64,000 nucleotides of DNA from Saccharomonospora azurea NA-128 (lineage in GTDB: Bacteria; Actinomycetota; Actinomycetes; Mycobacteriales; Pseudonocardiaceae). The notes under the pieces are model-generated. The model was given only the letters and a program-made list of their open reading frames with translations, had not been told where the DNA came from and did not search any database. The position numbers were made by a program, and so were the translations under genes. The stretch covers positions 3,015,608-3,079,607 of the forward strand of contig NZ_CM001466.1 of NCBI RefSeq assembly GCF_000231055.2, written 5' to 3'. Shown here one piece after another: positions 23,827 to 32,008 of the stretch; the stretch's first letter is position 1; the number at the start of each line of letters is the position of its first letter.

Positions 23827-24533
23827 GACCTACCCGCCTTCCTCGCACGCAGGACCGCACCGAGTCCGAGTCCGAAACCGAGCGCGCCGAGCACCAGTCC
23901 GGCTCCGCCCAGCAAGCGCGCGGTGTCGTCGGTGTCGCTCGCCTCGGCACTGTCCTGAGCGGTGTCCTCGTTCTCATCGGCCTCGGCGCTTCCGCCGTGG
24001 CCGTGGCCGTGCCCCGACGACTCCGCGAGTGTGACGACCGGAGCAGGGCGTTCGGGCTCGCCGCCGTCGGTCGGCTGCTCGTCCCACGCCACGACCGTGC
24101 CGTCGGAGTACGTCTGGGAGGTCGGCAGCACGAGCGTGTCCACGTCGTCGGGCAGCGCGCCGAGGACGATCTCGAACTCCTCGTACGAGGAGGTTCCCGC
24201 CGCGATCTCGTGGCCGTCCTCGGCCTTCCACGTGATCTTGGTGACGACGTCGTCGGTCTCGGTGACCTCGGCGGTCCAGCCGGGAACCGGCTTCGTCCGG
24301 GCCGCGGTGATGCCGTACTCGGCGGGCACGGTGACCTCCACCTCGGTGGTGCCCACCTTCTCCTCCTCGTTCGGCACCCGCAGTGCGATGGCGCCGTAGC
24401 CGCCCTTCTCGGGGGCGTCCCCGTAGACGTTGGCGGTCACGTGCGCGGAGGCCATGCCTCCGGCCACCAGCATGCTCGTCGTGGTGACCGCGCCGAGCAC
24501 GGCAAGGCGCGCGATACGTCGATTTGTCGACAA
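23823..24533 (-). CDS. YcnI-family (DUF1775) copper-associated protein
   Basis: 236 residues. The signal peptide (RIARLAVLGAVTTTSMLVAGGMASA) is cut before HVTANVYGDAPEKGGYG, again leaving an N-terminal His, as in the mononuclear Cu(II) site of YcnI. The DUF1775 domain has ALRVPNEEEKVGTTEVEVTVP and a typical W-rich strand (GWTAEVTET, ITWKAEDG). A His/Gly linker (SSGHGHGHGG) and a C-terminal membrane helix follow. The start is inferred to be a TTG at 24533 with AGGAG 6-7 bases upstream; no closer ATG or GTG gives the full signal peptide. Order: membrane protein, ycnI, copC. Confidence 0.87.
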   Translation of the reverse strand: MSTNRRIARLAVLGAVTTTSMLVAGGMASAHVTANVYGDAPEKGGYGAIALRVPNEEEKVGTTEVEVTVPAEYGITAARTKPVPGWTAEVTETDDVVTKITWKAEDGHEIAAGTSSYEEFEIVLGALPDDVDTLVLPTSQTYSDGTVVAWDEQPTDGGEPERPAPVVTLAESSGHGHGHGGSAEADENEDTAQDSAEASDTDDTARLLGGAGLVLGALGFGLGLGAVLRARKAGRS

Positions 24534-24568
24534 AGTTTCTCCTGATTGGTCGGTGGGATACGCACTGG

Positions 24569-25093
24569 TCAGGAGAGTGCGGGCGGGCCGCGCCTCGGGT
24601 GCGCCCGCCGCAGGTGAACGGAGAAGGGCAGGACTCCCTCGGCGGCGCGCACCACACCACCGCACCGCCTCTGGGCAGCGGGTCGGGGAGTGTCCGTGAT
24701 CAGCACACGCAATGCCGACAACGTGGAGGCGGCGACGGCCAGCATCGCCTCCGCGTGCGAGAGGAGGGCGGCGGTGACCAGCGTCGCGCCGACGTGCCCC
24801 GCGAGCATGGCCGTGCCGCCCACCGAGTGCCCCGACAACTCGCCGAGCGCGAGGTGGGTCGCCGCCTGGGCGCCTCCCAGGACGACCACGACGCCACCGA
24901 CTCCGCGGGTGTGCTCCGCGACGGCGGTGGCGACCCACGCGATCAACACGCTGGTCGCCACGGTGGTCAGCAGGTGCGGGACCTGCCCGCCACCGAGGAG
25001 GTGCGCCGTGACGCTCAGGGTCGCCGAGCAGCCTGCGAGCAGCACACCGCGGACCCCGCGCATCGCGTGGCCGGTCCCCGATCGCCTGCTCAT
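24569..25093 (-). CDS. Small multi-helix membrane protein of the copper operon
   Basis: 174 residues with about 4-5 hydrophobic helices (VLLAGCSATLSVTAHLL; LLTTVATSVLIAWVATAVA; GVGGVVVVLGGAQAATHLAL; AMLAGHVGATLVTAALL). Several His residues sit in or next to helices. No domain is recognised. It is first in the minus-strand unit, 35 bases before ycnI, so a role in copper or metal trafficking follows from context only. Start ATG 25093. The region 25094-25197 is the divergent promoter shared with the ABC importer. Confidence 0.75.
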   Translation of the reverse strand: MSRRSGTGHAMRGVRGVLLAGCSATLSVTAHLLGGGQVPHLLTTVATSVLIAWVATAVAEHTRGVGGVVVVLGGAQAATHLALGELSGHSVGGTAMLAGHVGATLVTAALLSHAEAMLAVAASTLSALRVLITDTPRPAAQRRCGGVVRAAEGVLPFSVHLRRAHPRRGPPALS

Positions 25094-25197
25094 GCGGCCA
25101 GCCTATGGGATCGCCGGGGTGAGACGAACGACTCCGGAAGCTTGCCGTTTTCGCTCCAGTCGTGAATTGTGTTTGCGCCACTGACATATGCCAAGCG

Positions 25198-25863
25198 ATG
25201 CGAGCGGGTGGTCCGTTGAATCTGTTCGAGTACGTGGCCGACCGGTGGGACCGGTTGTCGCTGCAAGCCCTGCTGCACGTCAGTGAGGTTGTGCAGTCGA
25301 CGCTGCTCGCCGCGGTCATCGGGGTCCTGATCGGGGTGGCCGTCTACCGGAGCCCGATCGGCTCCGCCGTCGCGACCGCGCTGGCGAGCACCATCCTCAC
25401 GATCCCGTCGTTCGCCCTCCTCGGACTCCTGATCCCCGTGGTCGGGCTCGGAGCGACCCCGACGGTGATCGCGCTCGTGCTGTACGCGCTGTTGCCGATC
25501 ACTCGCAACACGATCGTGGGCCTGGCGGGCGTGGACCCGGCGGTGTCCGATGCGGCCAAGGGCATCGGGATGAGCCGCCTCGGCGTGCTCACCCGGGTGG
25601 AGCTCCGGCTCGCGTGGCCGGCGATCCTCGCCGGGATGCGGGTCGCGACGCAGATGTTGATGGGCATCGCGGTGATCGCCGCCTACGCCAAGGGACCCGG
25701 CCTCGGCAGTGAGGTGTTCTCGGGACTCACGCGGGCGGGCAGCGCCAACGCGACGAACCAGGCGCTGGCCGGCACGCTCGGCGTCGTCATCCTCGCCCTC
25801 CTCCTCGAGGGCGTCTATTTCCTGATCGCTCGCCTGACCGTCTCGAGGGGTATTCGTGGCTGA
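25198..25863 (+). CDS. Osmoprotectant ABC transporter permease (OpuCB/ProW-like, first copy)
   Basis: About 221 residues, six helices. Matches to the ProW/OpuC permease family include VVQSTLLAAVIGVLIGVAVY, TILTIPSFALLGLLIPVVGLG, and the EAA-loop region SDAAKGIGMSRLGVLTRVELRLAWPAILAGMRVA. Imports glycine betaine, choline or related solutes together with the next three genes. ATG 25198 is assumed; a TTG at 25216 preceded by GGTGG is an alternative. It overlaps the ATPase gene by 8 bases. Confidence 0.9.
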   Translation: MRAGGPLNLFEYVADRWDRLSLQALLHVSEVVQSTLLAAVIGVLIGVAVYRSPIGSAVATALASTILTIPSFALLGLLIPVVGLGATPTVIALVLYALLPITRNTIVGLAGVDPAVSDAAKGIGMSRLGVLTRVELRLAWPAILAGMRVATQMLMGIAVIAAYAKGPGLGSEVFSGLTRAGSANATNQALAGTLGVVILALLLEGVYFLIARLTVSRGIRG

Positions 25864-27016
25864 CACACCGAGTGGTGCCGAGATCCAGTTGGAGAACGTC
25901 ACCAAGCGTTACCCGGGCAACGCGGAAGCGGCCGTCGACGACGTCACCATGACGATTCCGGCCGGCAAGATCGTCATCCTGGTGGGGCCGTCCGGCTGCG
26001 GGAAGACCACCACGATGCGCATGATCAACCGCTTGATCGAGCCCACGTCCGGCCGCATCACCATCGACGGCGAGGACGTGCTGGCGCTGAACGGCGACGT
26101 GCTCCGCCGCAAGATCGGGTACGCCATCCAGCAGGCCGGGCTCTTCCCGCACTTCACGGTGGCGCAGAACATCGGCGTCGTGCCGGGTCTGTTGAAGTGG
26201 AACCGCAAGCGGATCGACGACCGCGTCGACGAGCTGATGGACCTCGTGGGACTCGACCCCGCCGAGTTCCGCGGCCGCTACCCGCGGCAACTCTCCGGTG
26301 GGCAGCAGCAACGCGTCGGCGTGGCCAGGGCGCTCGCGGCCGACCCGCCGGTGCTGCTGATGGACGAGCCGTTCGGCGCGGTGGACCCGATCACCCGGGG
26401 CAGTCTCCAGGACGAGCTGCTGCGGCTGCAGGAGGACCTGCGCAAGACGATCGTCTTCGTGACCCACGACTTCGACGAGGCGGTCAAGCTCGGCGACAAG
26501 ATCGCGGTGCTCGGTGAGAAGTCGTCGATCCAGCAGTACGACACCCCCGAGGCGATCCTCGCCAACCCCGCGAACGACATGGTGGCCGGCTTCGTCGGCG
26601 CGGGCGCCTCGCTCAAGCAGCTCACGCTGCTGCGGGTGCGCGACGTCACCTACAGTGACAGCACTCTCACGGTGCCCGTCGACACCTCGCCCTCCGACCT
26701 GCGCGCCCGGATGCTCGACAAGCGCGCGACGTACGCGCTCACGCTCGACCACCGTCGCCGGCCGCTGCGCTGGGTGCACGTGCGGGAGCTGTCGTCGGCC
26801 GCCTCGCTGGCCGCGGCGGGCCGCGCCATCGGCGACTCGGTGAGCACGCAGTCCACGCTGCAGGACGCGCTGGAGGCCATCCTCGCCGAAGGCGGGAACG
26901 CGGTGGTCACCGGCTCGCGCGGCGAGTACGTCGGCACGATCGACATCACGACCGTCACCGACACCATCCAGCAGCTGCGCACCGAACACGTCGAGTCGGA
27001 AAGCGTCGAGTCATGA
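25856..27016 (+). CDS. Osmoprotectant ABC transporter ATPase with CBS domains (OpuCA/ProV-like)
   Basis: 386 residues. The ABC domain has Walker A GPSGCGKTTT, signature LSGGQQQRVGVARAL, Walker B VLLMDEPFGAVDP and the switch His in FVTHDFDEAV. The C-terminal ~120 residues form a CBS pair (VRDVTYSDSTL...; QSTLQDALEAILAEGGNAVVTG). In OpuA/OpuC systems this pair senses ionic strength or c-di-AMP. PITRGSLQDELLRLQ is typical of glycine-betaine ATPases. GTG 25856 lies within the end of the permease gene. The stop overlaps the next permease start. Confidence 0.94.
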   Translation: MADTPSGAEIQLENVTKRYPGNAEAAVDDVTMTIPAGKIVILVGPSGCGKTTTMRMINRLIEPTSGRITIDGEDVLALNGDVLRRKIGYAIQQAGLFPHFTVAQNIGVVPGLLKWNRKRIDDRVDELMDLVGLDPAEFRGRYPRQLSGGQQQRVGVARALAADPPVLLMDEPFGAVDPITRGSLQDELLRLQEDLRKTIVFVTHDFDEAVKLGDKIAVLGEKSSIQQYDTPEAILANPANDMVAGFVGAGASLKQLTLLRVRDVTYSDSTLTVPVDTSPSDLRARMLDKRATYALTLDHRRRPLRWVHVRELSSAASLAAAGRAIGDSVSTQSTLQDALEAILAEGGNAVVTGSRGEYVGTIDITTVTDTIQQLRTEHVESESVES

Positions 27017-27789
27017 CGTCCACGGAGCTGTCGGAAACCTCCACCCAGTCGGCGAACCGGCGTGCCGACCGCATCCGCCTGTTCGCGCAACCGGCCGTCG
27101 TGGTGCTCGTCGTCGGAGCCGTCCTGGTGTGGGCGCTGACGAGGGACAACGACGTCATCGAGGCCGAAGCCCTCAACGGCTCGTACCTGGTGACGAAGGC
27201 GTGGGAGCACCTGCTGCTGACCGGGGTGGTCACCGCGATCGTGGTGGCGCTCGCGCTGCCGCTCGGCGTGGTGCTCACCCGCAGCTGGGCCCGGCCCGCG
27301 ACGCCGCTGTTCATGGGCATCGCCAACATCGGGCAGGCCGCGCCGGCCCTCGGTGTCCTGGTGCTGTTCTTCCTCTGGAGCGAGTGGGAGGGCCTGTGGG
27401 CGGCGGCGTTGCCCATCGCGTTCTACTCCCTGCTCCCGGTGCTGCGGAACACGATCGTCGGTATCGAGTCCGTCGACCCCACGCTGGTGGACGCCGGACG
27501 CGGGATCGGGATGTCGTCGACGTCGGTGCTGTTCCGCATCGAACTGCCGCTGGCGGTGCCGCTCATCCTCGCGGGCCTGCGCACCTCGCTCGTGCTCGCG
27601 GTGGGAACGGCCACGCTCGCGTTCTTCGTCAACGGTGGCGGGCTCGGTGAACTGATCGACGCGGGCTACAAGCTGAACCGCACCGCGGTGCTCGTGGTGG
27701 GTGCCGTGCTGTCCGTGGGCGTCGCCCTGCTCGTGGACTGGCTCGGAGCGGTGCTGGAGAAGTACTTCGGACCGAAGGGACTTTCATGA
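27013..27789 (+). CDS. Osmoprotectant ABC transporter permease (second copy)
   Basis: 258 residues, paralogous to the first permease but with a longer N-terminus (residues 1-50 include one extra helix, FAQPAVVVLVVGAVLVWAL). Core helices and the EAA loop VDAGRGIGMSSTSVLFRIELPLAVPLILAGLR are clear. ATG overlaps the ATPase stop by 4 bases. The two permeases probably form a heterodimer as in OpuC. Confidence 0.92.
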   Translation: MTSTELSETSTQSANRRADRIRLFAQPAVVVLVVGAVLVWALTRDNDVIEAEALNGSYLVTKAWEHLLLTGVVTAIVVALALPLGVVLTRSWARPATPLFMGIANIGQAAPALGVLVLFFLWSEWEGLWAAALPIAFYSLLPVLRNTIVGIESVDPTLVDAGRGIGMSSTSVLFRIELPLAVPLILAGLRTSLVLAVGTATLAFFVNGGGLGELIDAGYKLNRTAVLVVGAVLSVGVALLVDWLGAVLEKYFGPKGLS

Positions 27790-28772
27790 GGCGTGGCGCG
27801 AACCGGGCCGGACGGCGCGCGGCGTGCGCGGTGCTGGCCACCGTGTCGCTGCTGGTGAGCGCGTGCGGCCTCAACGTCAACGCGGCCCTGCCGTTCGACG
27901 TGCAGCCGGGCTCGATCCGGCACGTGCCGGAGCTGGAGGGTGTCGAGCTCGTGGTGGGGTCCAAGGACTTCACCGAGAACATCGTGCTCGGCTACATCAC
28001 GCAGCTGACGTTGAAGGCCGCGGGCGCGACCCCGATCGACCTCACCAACATCTCCGGCTCCAACGGCGCGCGGGCCGCGTTGCAGAACGGCCAGATCGAC
28101 CTGATGTGGGAGTACACCGGCACCGGGTGGCTGTCGTATCTCGGCGAGGACGAGCCGATCGCCTCCGAGGAGGAGCAGTACGAGGTCGTGCGCAAGGCCG
28201 ACCTGGAGCGCAACGGTCTGGTGTGGCTGCCGTACTCGCAGGTCAACAACACCTACGGCTTCGCGACCACGCAGGCCTACGCGGAACAGCACGGGCTCTC
28301 CACGATGAGCGACGTGACGGAGTTCCTGGAGCAGAACCCGCAGGAGGCGGAGTTCTGCCTGGACACGGAGTTCGCGAACCGGCCCGACGGCATGCCGGGG
28401 GTGAAGCAGACGTACGGGTTCCCCGTCACCGAGACCAAGATCTTCGGCTCGGGTGCGATCTACGCGGCGGTGGTCAACGACACCTGCAACTTCGGCGAGG
28501 TGTTCACCACCGACGGCCGGATCGCGGGGCTGAACCTGAAGGTGATGGAGGACGACAAGTCGTTCTTCCCGCAGTACAACGCCGCTCTGACGCTGCGCCA
28601 GGAGACCCTCGAAAGCCACCCGGCGATCGCGGAGGTCATCGCCCCCGTCTCGGACGCGTTGAACAACGACGAGATCACCGAGCTGAACAAGCAGGTCGAC
28701 GTCGACGGCCGGGATCCGGCGGTCGTGGCGCGCGACTGGCTGGTGGACAAGGGCTTCATCACCAGCGCCTGA
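27786..28772 (+). CDS. Glycine betaine/choline-binding lipoprotein (OpuCC/ProX-like)
   Basis: 328 residues. Lipoprotein signal with lipobox LVSAC near residue 26. The OpuAC-type binding domain starts LVVGSKDFTENIVLGYITQLTLKAAG and contains WEYTGTGWLSYL and a Tyr/Trp-rich region (WLPYSQVNNTYGFATT) expected to bind quaternary ammonium by cation-pi contacts. The C-terminal FFPQYNAALTLRQETLESHP completes the fold. Its ATG overlaps the permease stop by 4 bases, the last gene of a tightly coupled four-gene operon. 28773-28852 is a short convergent gap. Confidence 0.93.
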   Translation: MRRGANRAGRRAACAVLATVSLLVSACGLNVNAALPFDVQPGSIRHVPELEGVELVVGSKDFTENIVLGYITQLTLKAAGATPIDLTNISGSNGARAALQNGQIDLMWEYTGTGWLSYLGEDEPIASEEEQYEVVRKADLERNGLVWLPYSQVNNTYGFATTQAYAEQHGLSTMSDVTEFLEQNPQEAEFCLDTEFANRPDGMPGVKQTYGFPVTETKIFGSGAIYAAVVNDTCNFGEVFTTDGRIAGLNLKVMEDDKSFFPQYNAALTLRQETLESHPAIAEVIAPVSDALNNDEITELNKQVDVDGRDPAVVARDWLVDKGFITSA

Positions 28773-28852
28773 CCCTGCCCCATGAACATCGTGTCCGCGC
28801 CCCACGCACGCGTGTCCGCACTTCCCGTACGCCGGTGTGCCGGTGAGGGCCG

Positions 28853-29344
28853 TCAGCTCGGCGCGCCCGGGACGCCGAGTCGGCGCAGCACCTCCACCTC
28901 GATGAGGTCGAGCTCGGCACCGACGGCCCGGTGCGCGGCCTTGCGGCGCGACACGGGCATGTGTTCGGCGGCCCGCACCGACGCGGTGAGCTGCTCCAGG
29001 GTCGAACGGCTGCGCGCGACGAACTCGCGGTCGGCGTCCGTGGCGCGCTCGGAGTCCGCGAGCTGTGTCAACGCGTTCGACGCGCCGGCGAGCCGGGCCA
29101 GCAGCGCGCCCCCGCGACCGCTGTACTCGGGCAGCTGCGTGACGTCGATGCCCATGCGCCGGGCCTGCCGCCGGTCGTACACCTCCCGGACCGCACCCGC
29201 CGCGCGCAAAACGAGCGGTGCGAGGGCGGGCACGGCGGCCGGAACGACGACCTTCGCCACGCGGACGGCGTTCTTCGCCCGCTTCGGCGTGAACCCGAGG
29301 TCGTCCCCGGCTCCGCTGTGCGCCCGATCCGCTTTGCGGCCCAT
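28853..29344 (-). CDS. Conserved actinobacterial hypothetical protein (DUF6474-like)
   Basis: 163 residues. A basic N-terminus (MGRKADRAHSG, FTPKRAKNAVRVAKV) is followed by a moderately hydrophobic stretch (VVPAAVPALAPLVLRAAGAVREVYDRRQARRMGID), then helices up to VLRRLGVPGAPS. Such proteins occur next to the TM0106-type nuclease or alone in actinobacteria; no function is known to me. ATG 29344 has GGAGGGG upstream. Divergent from the nuclease gene. Confidence 0.72.
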   Translation of the reverse strand: MGRKADRAHSGAGDDLGFTPKRAKNAVRVAKVVVPAAVPALAPLVLRAAGAVREVYDRRQARRMGIDVTQLPEYSGRGGALLARLAGASNALTQLADSERATDADREFVARSRSTLEQLTASVRAAEHMPVSRRKAAHRAVGAELDLIEVEVLRRLGVPGAPS

Positions 29345-29458
29345 CGCCCCTCCATCGCAGTCACCGTTCGTGCACCGGCTTTCCCCCGCGAACTTACTGT
29401 TCGCCTCGGGGCCGGGCACGTCGGCTCCATGTCGGGGGGCTCTCATACAGTGAAAGGC

Positions 29459-31096
29459 ATGTCTGTCGAGGTGTTGTTGGACGCGGGGGTCGTCACGCGG
29501 TGTCGCCGTCGCGTACACCTCGATCACGATCCGACCATGCGCGACGCCGAGTTGGCGCCGCCCGATCCGGCCTCCGAGCAGCGGATCGCCGACGCGCAGG
29601 CCCATCGGGCGCGCATCGCGGAGTGGCTGCACGCCGAGTCGAAGGGCAGCTGGGCGAGTGTCCCGCCCGAACTGCCGGCCCGCGAACGCGCGGAGCTGAC
29701 GCGGTCGGCGCTGGCGGAGGGGGTGGCGTTCGTGTGGGGCGCCACGTTCCCCGCCGACCGCGACGGCGGCCGCCGTGGCGGCATCAACCTGCTGGTGCGC
29801 ACGCCGAGCGGGTACGTGCCCGTGCTGGTGGTCCGCCACCGCATCACCGACCCCGGCGACGGCGCGCGCACCACGGTGCTGCCGGACGTCGACCCGGCCC
29901 ACGGGGAGGCCGACCCGAAGCGCAAGGTGCGTTCGCATCCGCGTGACCAGTTGCGGCTGGCGCACACGCGGCGCCTGCTGGAGGCGACGGGGTACGCCGA
30001 GGACGACCGGGCGCTCGGCGGTGTGATCGGTCTCGACGCCGACGTCGTCGTGTGGCACGACCTCACAGCCCCGACCTGGCCCGGTGGCCGCAGTGCGCTG
30101 GAGGAGTACGACACGCGGTTCGCCGACCGGCTCGCGGTGGCGCGCGCCGCGGCCGCCCGGGCCGAGGCGCTGGCGGAACCGTCGCGGATCCTCGAATGCA
30201 AGCGCTGCCCCTGGTGGCCGGTCTGCGAGGCGGATCTGACGCGGGCCCGGGACGTCAGTCTCGTCGTGCGCGGTGAGGACGCCGTGGAGCTGCGGCGCGC
30301 CGGAGTGTCCACGGTGGACAAGCTCGCGGCGCTCGATCCCGCCGACGATCCGCCGATCCAGCGGACCGGCACCACGTTCGACGACGCGGTCGCGCTCGCC
30401 CGCGCCTGGCTCGCCGACCTCACGGTGGTGCGCCGGGTCGAGACGGTGGAGGTGCCGCGCGCCGACGTCGAAGTGGACGTCGACATGGAGAGTTTCGGCG
30501 ACTCCGGTGCCTACCTGTGGGGCTGCCTGCTCAGCGGTGCGGACATCGGCATCGAGCCGGGGTACCGGGCGTTCGCGACGTGGGATCCGCTGCCCACCGA
30601 CGACGAGGCCCGGTCGTTCGCGCGGTTCTGGGCCTGGCTCTGCGACGTGCGGGCGAGGGCGGTGGCGGCGGGGCTCACCTTCCGCGCCTACTGCTACAAC
30701 GCGCTGGCCGAGAATCGCTGGCTGTACGCGTCGGTCGACCGGTTCGCGGGCGTGGACGGCGTGCCGACGCGGGCGGAGGTGCGGCGGTTCGTCGAGTCCG
30801 ACGAGTGGGTCGACCTCTTCCGCAGCGTGTCCGAGCAGTTCCTGTGTTCGCGCGGCAAGGGGCTCAAGGTGGTCGCGCCGGTGGCGGGTTTCTCGTGGCG
30901 CGACCCCGAGGCGAGTGGTGAGGCGTCGATGCGGTGGTATCGCGACGCCGTCGGCATGGACGGCGGGCTTCCCGACCCGGCTCAGCGCGAGCGGTTGTTG
31001 CGGTACAACGAGGACGACGTGCGGGCCACGTACGCGCTCCGGGTGTGGATGAGCGACGAGGCCGCGCACGCCGTTCCGTTCATGGGCGAGCTGTAG
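29459..31096 (+). CDS. TM0106-family RecB-like/RNase H-like nuclease
   Basis: About 545 residues. The N-terminal RecB-like part has a PD-(D/E)XK-type region (VDPAHGEADPKRKVRSHPRDQLRLA ... GVIGLDADVVVWHDL) and a Cys cluster CKRCPWWPVC that could hold an Fe-S cluster, as in Cas4/AddB-like nucleases. A helix-hairpin-like stretch (VELRRAGVSTVDKLAALDP) follows. The C-terminal half is an RNase H-like 3'-5' exonuclease domain: VDVDMESFG, FRAYCYNALAENRW, and a final RYNEDDVRATYAL. Some relatives carry a fused helicase; none is present here. ATG 29459. It should act in DNA repair or processing; the target is unknown. Confidence 0.85.
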   Translation: MSVEVLLDAGVVTRCRRRVHLDHDPTMRDAELAPPDPASEQRIADAQAHRARIAEWLHAESKGSWASVPPELPARERAELTRSALAEGVAFVWGATFPADRDGGRRGGINLLVRTPSGYVPVLVVRHRITDPGDGARTTVLPDVDPAHGEADPKRKVRSHPRDQLRLAHTRRLLEATGYAEDDRALGGVIGLDADVVVWHDLTAPTWPGGRSALEEYDTRFADRLAVARAAAARAEALAEPSRILECKRCPWWPVCEADLTRARDVSLVVRGEDAVELRRAGVSTVDKLAALDPADDPPIQRTGTTFDDAVALARAWLADLTVVRRVETVEVPRADVEVDVDMESFGDSGAYLWGCLLSGADIGIEPGYRAFATWDPLPTDDEARSFARFWAWLCDVRARAVAAGLTFRAYCYNALAENRWLYASVDRFAGVDGVPTRAEVRRFVESDEWVDLFRSVSEQFLCSRGKGLKVVAPVAGFSWRDPEASGEASMRWYRDAVGMDGGLPDPAQRERLLRYNEDDVRATYALRVWMSDEAAHAVPFMGEL

Positions 31097-31100
31097 CGCG

Positions 31101-31862
31101 TCAGCGGGGCGCCATGCGCAGAGCGCCGTCGAGGCGGATGACCTCGCCGTTCAGGTAGTCGTGCTCGACGATGTTCAGGGCGAGCTGCGCGTACTCGTCG
31201 GGGGTGCCGAGGCGCTTGGGGAACGGCACGGACGCGGCGAGGCTCTCGCGGAACTCCTCGGTGATCCCGGCCATCATGGGGGTGTCGATGATGCCGGGCG
31301 CGATGGTCATGACCCGGATGCCGCTCGACGCGAGGTCACGGGCGGCGGGGATGGTCATGCCGGCGACACCGCCCTTGGAGGCGGAGTAGGCGATCTGTCC
31401 GATCTGGCCTTCGAAGGCGGCCACGGACGCGGTGTTGACGACGACGCCGCGCTGGCCCTTGTCGTCGACCGGTTCCGTGGCGGCCATGGCCTGCGCGGCC
31501 AACGTCATGACGTTGAAGGTGCCGACGAGGTTGACCTCGACGACCTTGCGGAACAGGTCGAGGTCGTGCGGACCCTTCTTCGACAGGATGCGCGAGGCGG
31601 GGCCGATTCCGGCGCAGTTGACGACGACGCGCAGGGGAGCGCCGGAGTCGGTGGCGGCGTCGACGGCCCGCTGCACCGCGGCGGCATCCGTGACGTCGGC
31701 GTCGACGAACGTGACGCCGTCGGTCGCCTCGGCCTTCGCGATGGAGGACTCGAGGTCGGCCGCGAACACCCGGGCTCCCTTCGCGGCCAGTGCCTTCGCC
31801 GTCGCGGCACCGAGGCCGGAGGCGCCGCCGGTGACGATGGCCGCGGTGTTGGCGATCTGCAT
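31101..31862 (-). CDS. Short-chain dehydrogenase (3-hydroxyacyl-CoA dehydrogenase type 2-like)
   Basis: 253 residues, classical SDR: cofactor loop TGGASGLGAATA, NCAGIG, and catalytic YSASK (Tyr and Lys four apart). LDLFRKVVEVNLVGTFNV and ASVAAFEGQIGQIAYSASKGGV closely resemble the HSD10/HSD17B10 group, which oxidises short-chain L-3-hydroxyacyl-CoAs with NAD. The C-terminus IVEHDYLNGEVIRLDGALRMAPR is typical. ATG 31862. No beta-oxidation partner is adjacent. It converges closely with the nuclease gene. Confidence 0.9.
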   Translation of the reverse strand: MQIANTAAIVTGGASGLGAATAKALAAKGARVFAADLESSIAKAEATDGVTFVDADVTDAAAVQRAVDAATDSGAPLRVVVNCAGIGPASRILSKKGPHDLDLFRKVVEVNLVGTFNVMTLAAQAMAATEPVDDKGQRGVVVNTASVAAFEGQIGQIAYSASKGGVAGMTIPAARDLASSGIRVMTIAPGIIDTPMMAGITEEFRESLAASVPFPKRLGTPDEYAQLALNIVEHDYLNGEVIRLDGALRMAPR

Positions 31863-32008
31863 GTTCGCGTCCCTTTCTGTGGTCGTGAGACTTCGACAGT
31901 TGCCGCCGTCGTGACAGTGGTCATAGGTTAACGGGCGTTCGCGTTCACGCCGGTCCGGCGTCCGTGAGGCAACTGTGAGTTAGTTGTACGAACGAAGTGA
32001 TCACCCGT

